Assembly: GCA_021837545.1 (NCBI GenBank)
Contig: JAKBFR010000003.1
Span: 1 to 49,688 of the forward strand
Reading direction: 5' to 3'
DNA: 49,688 bases
Source: Bacillota bacterium
GTDB lineage: Bacteria; Bacillota_A; Clostridia; Clostridiales; Clostridiaceae
This document shows positions 1 to 7,836 of this stretch, piece after piece. The position numbers and the translations under genes were made by a program. The notes below the pieces were generated by a model that saw only the letters and a program-made list of their open reading frames with translations, ran no database searches and was not told the origin of the DNA. Each line of letters begins with the position of its first letter. Positions within the stretch are counted from its first letter, which is position 1.

Positions 1-146
1 GAACTTACTATTGAAAATGTTAAAATAAGTACTACAAGCACTAGGTAAATTGAGTATTTTAAAAATAAACCTTTTAAATTAAACCACTCTACTTTTGTTT
101 CAGCATTCTTCTCTTGTGTGATTCTATCATCAATTTTTGCATTCAT
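1..146 (-). CDS. Sugar ABC transporter permease, N-terminal fragment (cut by window edge)
   Basis: Only the first 48 codons are present; the rest lies beyond position 1. The protein starts MNAKIDDRITQEKNAE, a polar cytoplasmic N-terminus, followed from about residue 33 by a hydrophobic run (YSIYLVLVVLILTFSIVS) that looks like the first membrane segment. It begins inside the last codons of the ATPase gene (17-base overlap), the usual arrangement of ATPase and permease genes in ribose/galactose-type ABC operons, so a membrane subunit of that importer (MglC/RbsC class) is inferred from position and topology. The fragment alone would not identify the substrate. Confidence 0.6.
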   Translation of the reverse strand, partial: MNAKIDDRITQEKNAETKVEWFNLKGLFLKYSIYLVLVVLILTFSIVS

Positions 147-1641
147 CTTTATCAATCCCTCCAAGTGTAGCTAATTTCATGATTTCTTCTTGTGTTGCTT
201 CTTCTCTATTGAGCTCCCCAGTTATTCTTCCTTCACACATGACATATATTCTATCTGACATACCTAATAGTTCTGGTAATTCAGAAGAAACCATAATAAC
301 AATTTTGTCTTTTCTAACCAAATCATTCATTATATGATATATTTCTGCTTTAGTACCTACATCTATTCCTTTGGTAGGTTCATCAAATATAAATATATCA
401 GAGTCTGTATTTAACCATTTGGCTAATATTAATTTTTGTTGATTTCCACCAGAAAGTGTCCCTGCTAGAACATCAATATTGGCTGTTTTAATCTCCAATG
501 CTTTTTTGAATCTTTCTCCCGTATCCCTTAACTTCTTATGATTCAAAACAAAATTCTTTAAATTAGTTAAGGTTATATTATCAAGAACACTCATTACTAA
601 TGATAAACCTTGGTTTTTTCTATCTTCTGTCAAAAGGCAAATTCCATTATTAATTGCATCTATAGGTGAGTTAATCTTTACTTCTTTTCCGTTTATCGTT
701 GTCTTACCCGCTCTAATTTTATCAGCACCAAAAACAAGTCTCATAAGTTCTGTTCGTCCTGAACCAACTAAACCAGCTAGCCCTAAAATTTCGCCTTTTC
801 TTGCTTTTAAACTAACATTTTTGACTCTACCATTATAATCACTAAGGCCTTCAACTTCTAAAACATATTCCTTAGGTTCAAAAACTTCCTTAGGGAATAA
901 TTCAGTTAAATCTCTTCCTACCATCATATTTATAAGCTTTTCTTGACTTATTCCTTCTAGATCGCAACTTTCTATATAAGTACCATCTCTTAAAACAGTA
1001 GCTCTATCACAAATATCAAAAACTTCTTTTAATCTATGTGATATATATACTACTGATACGCCTTCTTTCCTTAAAGTTTTTATAACTTTAAAAAGGTTTT
1101 CAACATCCTTCTGAGACAACGACGTTGTTGGTTCATCAAAAATAATGATTTTGGCATTTAGACTTATTGCTTTTGCTATTTCTACCATTTGTTTTTTTGC
1201 AGTTGGCAGTTGCATAACCAAGTCAGTAGATTTTATATCTATCCCTAACTTTTTGATTATAGAATCTGTATCTTCATATAATTTTTTATAGTCAACAATA
1301 CCTAATGATTTATTTTTATATGGAAGCCTTCCCATATAAACGTTTTCCGAAACTGTCAAAGTTTCTGCTAGATTTAGTTCTTGATGAACAAATCCAATCC
1401 CTAATTGTGCAGCTTTAGTTGGATCAATAACTCCACAATCAACTCCTTCAACAAATATTTGACCTTCATCCTGTGTATGAACTCCTCCAAGTATTTTCAT
1501 TAAAGTTGATTTCCCAGCACCGTTTTCTCCCAACAAAGCATGTACTTCACCTTTTTTAATTTCCAGTTGTACTCCTTTAAGTGCATAAACTCCGGGAAAT
1601 TTTTTGTGTATATTTTTCATTTCTAAAAATACATTACTCAA
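130..1641 (-). CDS. Sugar ABC transporter ATP-binding protein, two-domain (MglA/RbsA class)
   Basis: 503 residues, the normal size for the fused double ATPase that energises galactose/ribose/xylose-type ABC import at the inner face of the membrane. The first domain has Walker A GENGAGKST near residue 38, a degenerate signature region and Walker B IIIFDEPTTSL near 165. The second domain (about 255-500) has the atypical GLVGSGRTEL loop, signature LSGGNQQK near 397 and FIFDEPTKGID. The start is TTG, 7 bases after GAGGTGG; no better ATG lies nearby. The permease gene overlaps its 3' end. No substrate-binding protein gene precedes it: the next gene upstream is phage-like. A cre-like site lies in the leader. 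The sugar is unknown; nearby xylosidases make a pentose possible. Confidence 0.9.
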   Translation of the reverse strand: MSNVFLEMKNIHKKFPGVYALKGVQLEIKKGEVHALLGENGAGKSTLMKILGGVHTQDEGQIFVEGVDCGVIDPTKAAQLGIGFVHQELNLAETLTVSENVYMGRLPYKNKSLGIVDYKKLYEDTDSIIKKLGIDIKSTDLVMQLPTAKKQMVEIAKAISLNAKIIIFDEPTTSLSQKDVENLFKVIKTLRKEGVSVVYISHRLKEVFDICDRATVLRDGTYIESCDLEGISQEKLINMMVGRDLTELFPKEVFEPKEYVLEVEGLSDYNGRVKNVSLKARKGEILGLAGLVGSGRTELMRLVFGADKIRAGKTTINGKEVKINSPIDAINNGICLLTEDRKNQGLSLVMSVLDNITLTNLKNFVLNHKKLRDTGERFKKALEIKTANIDVLAGTLSGGNQQKLILAKWLNTDSDIFIFDEPTKGIDVGTKAEIYHIMNDLVRKDKIVIMVSSELPELLGMSDRIYVMCEGRITGELNREEATQEEIMKLATLGGIDKDECKN

Positions 1642-1773
1642 TTTCTAACCACCTCGACTTTCCACTAATCGTTTTCATCAATTGCTTTATAAATGTACTA
1701 ACTAATTATATGTAATATCTTTACCTCTACATTTCAAATCTTTAGTTTTTAACAAACTTTAAAAAGTTCTTAT
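1607..1773. repeat. Direct repeat copy A (5' end and leader of the sugar ATPase gene)
   Basis: About 167 bases with a close second copy at 1802-1972, offset 195 bases. Copy A covers the first 12 codons of the ATPase, its GAGGTGG ribosome binding site, the cre-like site and the AT-rich upstream region including TAACTAATTATATGTAAT. Long runs are identical between the copies, with scattered substitutions and one small length difference. Confidence 0.85.
1664..1677 (-). promoter_or_regulatory. cre-like site upstream of the sugar ABC ATPase
   Basis: On the minus strand TGAAAACGATTAGT agrees with the CcpA cre consensus TGWAANCGNTNWCA at all but the last two positions. It lies about 22 bases upstream of the TTG start, where CcpA binding would block transcription. 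The same 14-mer recurs in the duplicated leader at 1859-1872. Confidence 0.4.
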
Positions 1774-1801
1774 ATGTCAAGATATTGAACTATAATTTCA
1801 A

Positions 1802-1972
1802 TGTATATTTTTCGTTTCTAAAAATACATTGCCAGATTTCTAACCACCTCAGCTTTCTACTAATCGTTTTCATGAACTTATTTTACAATAATGTATTAAC
1901 TAATTATATGTAATATCTTTACCTTTACATTTGAAATCTTTACTTGTTAAACTAATTTTAAAAAGTATTTAT
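1802..1972. repeat. Direct repeat copy B: decayed duplicate of the ATPase gene start
   Basis: Second copy of the repeat at 1607-1773. On the minus strand it still carries the ribosome binding site and, in the matching frame, codons for NVFLETKNIH, corresponding to NVFLEMKNIH of the intact ATPase. The start codon has changed from TTG to TCT and the frame stops (TGA) straight after the homologous part. It is a non-coding relic of a partial duplication, or the only remnant of an earlier paralogous gene. Confidence 0.8.
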
Positions 1973-1976
1973 TTAT

Positions 1977-2174
1977 CTATTTCACCTTTGCTATTATAAT
2001 TTTCCCATATATTCCGTTATACTTTTGCGATCTCATAACTCCACCACATTTTTCGCAAGCAAAGCAAGGGGGTTCATTTATGTTACTTTGATCCATCTCA
2101 TCAAAGTATTCAGCAACCTCCTTAAGTATATTTTCTTTACTAGAATACGATTCATTAATTAACCATAGATCCCT
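1977..2174 (-). pseudogene. In-frame remnant downstream of the replisome organizer gene (CxxC...CxxC-type)
   Basis: Just after the TAA of the replisome organizer gene the same frame has one more stop (TGA, 2175-2177) and is then open for 65 codons to a TAG at 1977-1979. The translation has a helical stretch (KENILKEVAEYFDEMDQ) and a possible zinc-binding motif, CFACEKCGG, followed by YNGIYGKIIIAKVK. It has no ATG at its beginning; an internal ATG gives 34 residues without a ribosome binding site. It may be the former C-terminus of the upstream protein or part of a lost neighbour. No homology can be assigned from the sequence alone. Confidence 0.35.
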
Positions 2175-2183
2175 TCACGAAAT

Positions 2184-3035
2184 TTAGAAAGACCACTCCT
2201 TAGTGGCAGACTCTCCTTTTTTCAAAGGTATTACTACATCACCATCATAAAAACAGATCATTTCATCATCTTTAGTTTCCTCATCAGTCATATCAATGTT
2301 TGAATTCTCTTTCTTATTTTCATTTTTATTCTTGTTTTGATTTTTGTTCTTATTTTTATTTACCTGCTTATTATTTTTCACGTCTAGAATCATGGGAATT
2401 ATATCAGGAGAACTATCATTAGTTTTCTCCTTAGCCATATTATCATTTTTCTCGCTACTCATATTATCATCTTTCTTTTCACTCCGATTACTATCAACTT
2501 TGTCACGGTCTTTATGAATGATTTCTAAATCATATATTTCATTATTTCTAACCTCTTCTAATATATCTTGACTCACTTTATTTTCAGCTTCTATATCTTG
2601 ATTAATATCTATTTCATTTTTAAAATCTTCTTTTGCCAGAGCTCCTTTTATCAAAACTTCTTTGTCTTTTACCCCATCTTCATCATCCTTAAGTTTAGTT
2701 TTTTCTTTAACCTTGATATTTTGATGTTTAGTAAAATTCTTCACCCTATAAACCTTATCGTCTGTGCGTTCCATCATTTCTAATTCAATTAATACATCTA
2801 ACGCTAATTGAATTTGCTCAACTTCTCTATTAAATTCTATAGCTAGAGTTTCTACTGTATACTTAATATTTCTTGACAGATATAAATCTCCCTCTAAATT
2901 AACCTTTCCAGCCAAAGCCACAAACCTAGTCCAAACATAGTGAATAAGATCTCTTTCAGGCCTTCTATCTATTATTTTAAATTTTGTCCCATCATACATA
3001 TCAACTCTAAATTTCACATATTTTCTTTCTCTCAT
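2184..3035 (-). CDS. Phage replisome organizer N-terminal domain protein
   Basis: Residues about 1-110 (KYVKFRVDMYDGTKFKIIDRRPERDLIHYVWTRFVALAGKVN...) match the phage replisome organizer / DnaD-like N-terminal winged-helix type that starts replication on phage and plasmid origins. The middle and C-terminal half is low complexity, with a run of alternating Asn and Lys around residues 225-245, and lacks an obvious DnaD C-terminal domain. The frame opens at 3044 with closely spaced ATGs (MMKMRER). The AAGGAG site is one base from the first ATG, so the third ATG (3035) or the second (3041) is the likelier start. No other phage genes adjoin it, so it is a stand-alone or relic gene. Confidence 0.7.
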   Translation of the reverse strand: MRERKYVKFRVDMYDGTKFKIIDRRPERDLIHYVWTRFVALAGKVNLEGDLYLSRNIKYTVETLAIEFNREVEQIQLALDVLIELEMMERTDDKVYRVKNFTKHQNIKVKEKTKLKDDEDGVKDKEVLIKGALAKEDFKNEIDINQDIEAENKVSQDILEEVRNNEIYDLEIIHKDRDKVDSNRSEKKDDNMSSEKNDNMAKEKTNDSSPDIIPMILDVKNNKQVNKNKNKNQNKNKNENKKENSNIDMTDEETKDDEMICFYDGDVVIPLKKGESATKEWSF

Positions 3036-3069
3036 CTTCATCATTCTCCTTAAATTTTTTATTTTCTAA

Positions 3070-3165
3070 ATATATATGTTGCAATTATCAATAATCAATC
3101 GTCATTGAAATCCTTGCAGAATTTCTTAAATTAATAGTGAAGAATTATTTTTGCAACGTATATAT
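3070..3165. repeat. 96-bp element bounded by 15-bp inverted repeats
   Basis: ATATATATGTTGCAA at 3070-3084 and TTGCAACGTATATAT at 3151-3165 are inverted repeats matching at 14 of 15 positions, enclosing 66 AT-rich bases with no reading frame. It could be a small MITE-like insertion or a long-range RNA/DNA hairpin between two minus-strand genes. No clear target-site duplication is visible. Confidence 0.5.
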
Positions 3166-3218
3166 CACTTTATAATCTACAATTTACAATTTACAAATAG
3201 ATTTTCTAAAACCACACG

Positions 3219-3301
3219 ATTACTAATTGAGTATTGAGTATTGAAAATTGAACATTGGTATTGATCATTAAGTATCGAGCATTGACAATTGAGCATATAT
3301 G
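3219..3301. repeat. Degenerate heptanucleotide tandem repeat (ATTGAGT-like)
   Basis: About twelve consecutive 7-base units: ATTACTA, ATTGAGT, ATTGAGT, ATTGAAA, ATTGAAC, then ATTGGT (one base short), ATTGATC, ATTAAGT, ATCGAGC, ATTGACA, ATTGAGC, ATATATG. The core ATTGA is kept in most units. It is non-coding and lies between the replisome organizer promoter region and the GH43 terminator. Confidence 0.75.
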
Positions 3302-3408
3302 TTACCTACACTTAAGATATATGTGTTTTTTTATAAAATTTCATTAAATTTAATAAATTTTTTCTATTAAGATACTACAAATTTTTTATATTAATCGAAT
3401 TTTAAGAT

Positions 3409-3449
3409 AAAAAAAAAGATATTACATACAGCAAGATGTAATATCTTTT
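3409..3449 (-). terminator. Intrinsic terminator of the xylosidase operon
   Basis: Perfect 14-bp stem AAAAGATATTACAT / ATGTAATATCTTTT with an 8-base loop, 30 bases beyond the GH43 stop. On the minus strand it is followed by a run of nine T. Confidence 0.9.
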
Positions 3450-3479
3450 CTTGATTTTTTGATTTAATTATTGCTTTAA

Positions 3480-4460
3480 CTATTTAGGTAATACTACTGT
3501 TTGAATAGTACCATCATCATTATATGTTAATTCAGTATATTTTACACAACGTTTGTTGTCAGCTCCTCCAGATAAAGAGCTATCATGATAAAATAAGTAC
3601 CATTTGTCTTGGACTTGAACAATTGAATGGTGAGTAGTCCAACCTATTACAGGATTAAGTATTTTACCTTTAAAAGTATAAGGACCTTTCGGATTTTTAC
3701 TCATAGCATATACAATATAATGAGTACTACCAGTAGAATATGAAAGATAATAATATCCCTTGTACTTATGAACCCATGGACCTTCAAAATATCTTCTATC
3801 TTCATCGCCAGCAAGTATAAGATTTCCATCTTCATCAACAATTAATATTTCTTCAGGATTCTCCTTAAAAGTAAGCATATCATCATTTAATTCAGCTACT
3901 CTTGGTCCTATAGCAGGTGCTGTTGAAGCTGGACCTTCAGCATCAGGAATAAAAGTACCAGTTTGCCATTTTTCTAATTGTCCTCCCCAAAGACCACCAA
4001 AATAAACATATGATCTATTATCATCATCCACTAAGACAGCTGGATCAATACTATAGCTGCCAGGGATATAATTTTCTTGAGCTTTGAATGGTCCAGCAGG
4101 ATTTGAACTAGTAGCTACTCCTAGTCTAAAGATATCATCTTTATCTCTTGCTGGGAAAAATAAATAATATGTATTATTTTTATAAGCAGCGTCTGGAGCC
4201 CATAATTGTTTTCTTGCCCATGGAATATCTTTCAAGTGAATTGCTTCTCCGTTATCAACACAAGGTGAATTCATATCATCAAGAGATAGAATGTGGTAAT
4301 CCTCCATGTTATATTGGTCACCGTTATCGTTTGAAACCTGAACTTGATCAAGATCGTGAGAAGGGTAAATATAAATTTTACCTTCAAATACGTGGGCAGA
4401 AGGATCTGCAGTATAAATATTAGTTACTAAAGGTTCGTTTGGTTTTGCAATGTTTTTCAT
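3480..4460 (-). CDS. Glycoside hydrolase family 43 (beta-xylosidase / alpha-L-arabinofuranosidase type)
   Basis: 326 residues, a single five-bladed propeller catalytic domain without signal peptide, so a cytoplasmic enzyme acting on imported oligosaccharides. The expected acidic residues of family 43 can be placed: Asp19 in YTADPSAHVF (general base), Asp139 in SYSIDPAVLVDDD (pKa modulator) and Glu226 in RRYFEGPWVHK (general acid). Start ATG follows TAGGAGAGAATCAT. It lies 46 bases after the GH3 gene on the same strand and ends before a strong terminator, so the two form one operon. Xylosidase or arabinofuranosidase specificity cannot be separated by eye; the GH3 partner supports xylo-oligosaccharide use. 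Confidence 0.88.
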   Translation of the reverse strand: MKNIAKPNEPLVTNIYTADPSAHVFEGKIYIYPSHDLDQVQVSNDNGDQYNMEDYHILSLDDMNSPCVDNGEAIHLKDIPWARKQLWAPDAAYKNNTYYLFFPARDKDDIFRLGVATSSNPAGPFKAQENYIPGSYSIDPAVLVDDDNRSYVYFGGLWGGQLEKWQTGTFIPDAEGPASTAPAIGPRVAELNDDMLTFKENPEEILIVDEDGNLILAGDEDRRYFEGPWVHKYKGYYYLSYSTGSTHYIVYAMSKNPKGPYTFKGKILNPVIGWTTHHSIVQVQDKWYLFYHDSSLSGGADNKRCVKYTELTYNDDGTIQTVVLPK

Positions 4461-4506
4461 ATGATTCTCTCCTATCTATTTTTATATTTATTTATAAGTT
4501 AAATAT

Positions 4507-6636
4507 TTATAATAATTCAACCTTTGCTTCTAAAGGTGCTACTGATGTAAGTTCAAAGCTTCTCTTGTCTGGTTGCGATATTCCAACAAATAACTTGAAC
4601 TTCTTACTATCAATGATTCTTTTTCCATCATCATTTATAGCTTCAAATGATTTTTTATTTATTTGCATTGTTACAGTTTTACTTTCTCCTTTTTTCAATG
4701 AAATACGTTTAAATCCTGCTAAGCTATAATTTAATACTGCATATTTTGATTCTAGATCTTTTATATAACATTGCACTACTTCTTCAACATCATAATCACC
4801 TATATTCTTAAGATCTATACTAACGTCAATATTTTCAAAATCCGCTTTAACGGAAGGTACTTGTAAATTAGATAATTCAACATTCGAGTAAGTTAATCCA
4901 TAACCAAATGAATATAAACTCTCATGGTCTATATATCTATAAGTTCTTCCTTTCATTGAATAATCAGTGAACTCTGGAAGTTTATCAGTATCCTTATAAA
5001 AAGTTACTGGTAGTTTACCACTTGGTGAACATTTTCCAAATAATATATCTGCAACTGCTGTACCACCATGACTTCCTGGATACCATGCATTTAAAATAGC
5101 AGAACATTTTTCTTCTGCTCCATTAAATGTTAAACCACTTCCAGTTCCAAGGACTACTATAACTGGCGTACCAACTTCAAGTACCTTTTCAAGTAATTGT
5201 TGTTGCTTACCTGGTAAATTTAAGTTTGCTTTATCACCAGCACCTTCACTATTACCTGCATCTCCTTGTTCTCCTTCAATAGTAGAATCTAAACCTAAAC
5301 ATAAAACAACCACATCAGCTCTTTCTGCTACTGAAATTGCTTCAGATAATCTATCATCTGCTCTTGCTAAGTCTTCTACTCTATCTTTGTATAAATGACA
5401 TCCTTCTGAATAGTAAACTCTTACATCATCGCCTATTTCATTGTGTATTCCTTCTAATATTGTTGTATATTTAGATGCTGTTCCAGAATAGTTTCCTTTT
5501 AGCATTACTTGATTATCTGAATTCGGTCCAATTACTGCAATTGACTTTAACTTTGATTTATCTAATGGAAGTATTCCATTATTTTTTAGCAAGACCATAG
5601 ATTTTCTTGATGCTATTAAAGAAATTTCATTATGTTCTTTACAATCATTTACTTCATAAGGTATTTTGTTATATTCACACTCTTCATCAAACATACCTAA
5701 TTTAAATCTTGTTGTCATTAGTCTTTGTGCTGATGTAGTTATTTGTTCTTCTGTTACTAACCCTTCTTTATATGCTAATAACATATTAAGATACATATTT
5801 CCACAATTAAGATCACACCCATTTTTTATTGCTAATGCTACTGATTCAGTTACTGTGCTAGTAACCATATGATGTAAATGAAAATCTGCAATTGCCCAGC
5901 AATCAGATACTATATGACCTTTAAAGCCCCATTTGCCTCTTAGTGTATCCTTTAATAAAGCTTCACTTCCACAACAAGGTTCTCCGTTGGTACGATTATA
6001 TGCACCCATTACACTCTCTACATTTGCCTCTTTTACACACGCTTCAAATGCAGGTAAATAAGTTTCATATAAATCTTTTTGATTTACCTGTGCATCAAAT
6101 TCATGCCTTAGCCCTTCTGGACCACTATGAACTGCAAAATGTTTAGCACAAGCTGCTAATTTAAAATATTTACCATTTCCTTGTAAATTTTTAATAAATG
6201 AAACTCCTAATCTTGAAGTTAAATATGGATCTTCTCCATATGTTTCATGTCCACGACCCCATCTAGGGTCTCTGAAGATATTAACATTAGGAGACCAATA
6301 AGTTAGTCCTTTGTATATATCTCTATCCTCTTTTTTGCTGTATTCATTATATTTTGCACGACCTTCTGTAGCAATAATATCTGCAATCTTTCCTAAAAAT
6401 TCTTCATCAAACATTGCAGCTAGTCCAATAGCCTGTGGAAATATAGTAGCAGTTCCAGCTCTCGCTACTCCATGAAGACCTTCATTCCACCAATTGTATT
6501 CTGGTATATTTAAATGTTTTATAGCTGGTGACTTATAAGTTAATTGCTCTGCTTTTTCCTGCAATGTCATCTTTGACACTAATTCTTTTGCTGCTTCTGT
6601 TGCCAATTCATGAGTTTTCATTTGTTCTTTATCCAT
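4507..6636 (-). CDS. Glycoside hydrolase family 3 (beta-xylosidase / beta-glucosidase type)
   Basis: 709 residues without signal peptide, the normal length of a cytoplasmic three-domain GH3 enzyme. The TIM-barrel domain carries RDPRWGRGHETYGEDPYLT (122-140) and KHFAVHSGPE (165-174). The nucleophile Asp245 sits in GHIVSDCWAIADF. An alpha/beta sandwich follows (about 360-560), containing GLDSTIEGEQGD, then a C-terminal fibronectin-III-like domain starting near 595. Arrangement and motifs resemble bacterial xylan 1,4-beta-xylosidases. ATG follows GAGAGGTATAT. It is the first gene of an operon with the GH43 enzyme and is divergent from an AraC-family regulator, its likely activator. Confidence 0.88.
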   Translation of the reverse strand: MDKEQMKTHELATEAAKELVSKMTLQEKAEQLTYKSPAIKHLNIPEYNWWNEGLHGVARAGTATIFPQAIGLAAMFDEEFLGKIADIIATEGRAKYNEYSKKEDRDIYKGLTYWSPNVNIFRDPRWGRGHETYGEDPYLTSRLGVSFIKNLQGNGKYFKLAACAKHFAVHSGPEGLRHEFDAQVNQKDLYETYLPAFEACVKEANVESVMGAYNRTNGEPCCGSEALLKDTLRGKWGFKGHIVSDCWAIADFHLHHMVTSTVTESVALAIKNGCDLNCGNMYLNMLLAYKEGLVTEEQITTSAQRLMTTRFKLGMFDEECEYNKIPYEVNDCKEHNEISLIASRKSMVLLKNNGILPLDKSKLKSIAVIGPNSDNQVMLKGNYSGTASKYTTILEGIHNEIGDDVRVYYSEGCHLYKDRVEDLARADDRLSEAISVAERADVVVLCLGLDSTIEGEQGDAGNSEGAGDKANLNLPGKQQQLLEKVLEVGTPVIVVLGTGSGLTFNGAEEKCSAILNAWYPGSHGGTAVADILFGKCSPSGKLPVTFYKDTDKLPEFTDYSMKGRTYRYIDHESLYSFGYGLTYSNVELSNLQVPSVKADFENIDVSIDLKNIGDYDVEEVVQCYIKDLESKYAVLNYSLAGFKRISLKKGESKTVTMQINKKSFEAINDDGKRIIDSKKFKLFVGISQPDKRSFELTSVAPLEAKVELL

Positions 6637-6725
6637 ATATACCTCTCTATTCTTTAATATCTTATTAAATCATAAATTTTATATTTTTACATTTACTTGT
6701 TGATTTAATAATATACAATTTATAG

Positions 6726-6754
6726 TTGACTTAACAAGAAACTATTTATATAAT
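6726..6754 (+). promoter_or_regulatory. Sigma-A promoter of the AraC-family gene
   Basis: TTGACT (6726-6731), 17-base spacer, TATAAT (6749-6754); predicted transcript start near 6761, about 27 bases before the ATG. It lies in the 151-bp divergent region shared with the GH3 gene. Confidence 0.75.
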
Positions 6755-6787
6755 TGTAGACAAAATTCATTCTTTTGGAGGTATTCT

Positions 6788-7573
6788 ATGTTAAAGTATG
6801 AGTCATACCATTTTGGTGAAAACAGTCTTTTTTCTCATTATCATCCAACTAGCCTTAATTATCCTGTTCATCTACATCGTAGTTTTGAATTTATCTATGT
6901 TAATGATGGTAATATAGAAATTTCTATTAACAGTAGGAGCTTTAATCTGAAAAAAGATGATTGTATATTAATTTTGCCTTATGAAGTCCACTCTCTTTCA
7001 ACTAAAGAATACTCTGATGCATATATTTGTATATTTTCACCCGAATATGTAAAAACATTCGAGAATATGATTTATGGTAAATTCCTCGAAAATCCTGTAT
7101 TTAATTTATCATATAATGCACAAGCTCTAATACTAGACAAAATTTTCACAGATAATGTCAATATCCTTCAGATGAAGTCATGCTTGTATCTATTATGTTC
7201 TGAAATTATGGACCATACAAATTTACTTGTAAGTGTAAAAAACGATTATGAATTACTCCATAAAGTTCTTAACTATATTCAAGAAAACTTCACTAAGGAT
7301 ATTTCATTAAAAAGTGTAGCTAATGACTTTTGTTATAATTATAATTATCTTTCTAAGTATTTAAATAGAGTACTCGGAATATCATTTGTAGATTTTATTA
7401 ATCAACATAAAATTAACTATGCTTCATACTTATTAAAAAATACAGGAGATTCAATTACAGATATAACTTATAAATGCGGATATTCAAGTATACGTTCATT
7501 TAATAGAAATTTTTTAAAACTCACTAATACAACTCCAAAAAACTATAGAAATTCCTTATATTTTATTTTATAA
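6788..7573 (+). CDS. AraC-family transcriptional regulator (xylosidase locus)
   Basis: 261 residues. The N-terminal half is cupin-like (HYHPTSLNYPVHLHRSFEFIYV... LKKDDCILILPYEVHSL) and would bind the inducing sugar. The C-terminal 100 residues hold two helix-turn-helix motifs (ISLKSVANDFCYNYNYLSKYLNRV and DSITDITYKCGYSSIRSFNRNF) ending in the family signature FLKLTNTTPKNYR. The ATG follows TTGGAGG by 6 bases. Its divergent position to the GH3-GH43 pair makes it the probable local activator; the effector is not evident from sequence. Confidence 0.88.
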   Translation: MLKYESYHFGENSLFSHYHPTSLNYPVHLHRSFEFIYVNDGNIEISINSRSFNLKKDDCILILPYEVHSLSTKEYSDAYICIFSPEYVKTFENMIYGKFLENPVFNLSYNAQALILDKIFTDNVNILQMKSCLYLLCSEIMDHTNLLVSVKNDYELLHKVLNYIQENFTKDISLKSVANDFCYNYNYLSKYLNRVLGISFVDFINQHKINYASYLLKNTGDSITDITYKCGYSSIRSFNRNFLKLTNTTPKNYRNSLYFIL

Positions 7574-7625
7574 TTAATTACTTATATGGTTATTAACGGT
7601 AGTATTAGGACGACTATAACGGACA

Positions 7626-7672
7626 TAAAAAGTGCCCGAAACCTCAGTAATTTCAAGGATTTCAGACACTTC
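7626..7672 (-). terminator. Terminator of tRNA-Ser (also downstream of the AraC gene)
   Basis: Stem of about 14 pairs between AAGTGCCCGAAACC (7630-7643) and the segment ending TTTCAGACACTT (to 7671), with G-U pairs. On the minus strand it is followed by five T, 17 bases after the tRNA 3' end. Confidence 0.75.
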
Positions 7673-7688
7673 TTATTTTTAATTCTAT

Positions 7689-7780
7689 TGGCGGAGAGAA
7701 GGGGATTTGAACCCCTGACAGAGCTTTCACCCTATACACGCTTTCCAGGCGTGCTCCTTCGGCCACTCGGACATCTCTCC
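7689..7780 (-). tRNA. tRNA-Ser (anticodon GGA)
   Basis: 92 nt including an encoded CCA. The acceptor GGAGAGA pairs with TCTCTCC followed by discriminator G. The anticodon stem-loop CACGC-CTGGAAA-GCGTG gives GGA. A long variable arm (class II) and T arm GGGGTTCAAATCCCC are present. It lies downstream of tadA on the same strand and ends before an intrinsic terminator. Confidence 0.96.
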
Positions 7781-7836
7781 ACATTTACTACAACGTACTT
7801 GATTATAGCAATTTAGCTAGATGACGTCAATATGAA

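Noticed and set aside
2184..3035. Intact prophage around the replisome organizer gene
   Set aside because: No integrase, structural, lysis or repressor genes adjoin; neighbours are a sugar ABC operon and glycosidases.
3219..3301. CRISPR array
   Set aside because: The units are 7-bp contiguous repeats without spacers, and no cas genes are present.
7586..7816. 76-codon plus-strand open frame after the AraC gene
   Set aside because: It runs through the complement of tRNA-Ser and its terminator; no ribosome binding site and no protein-like composition.
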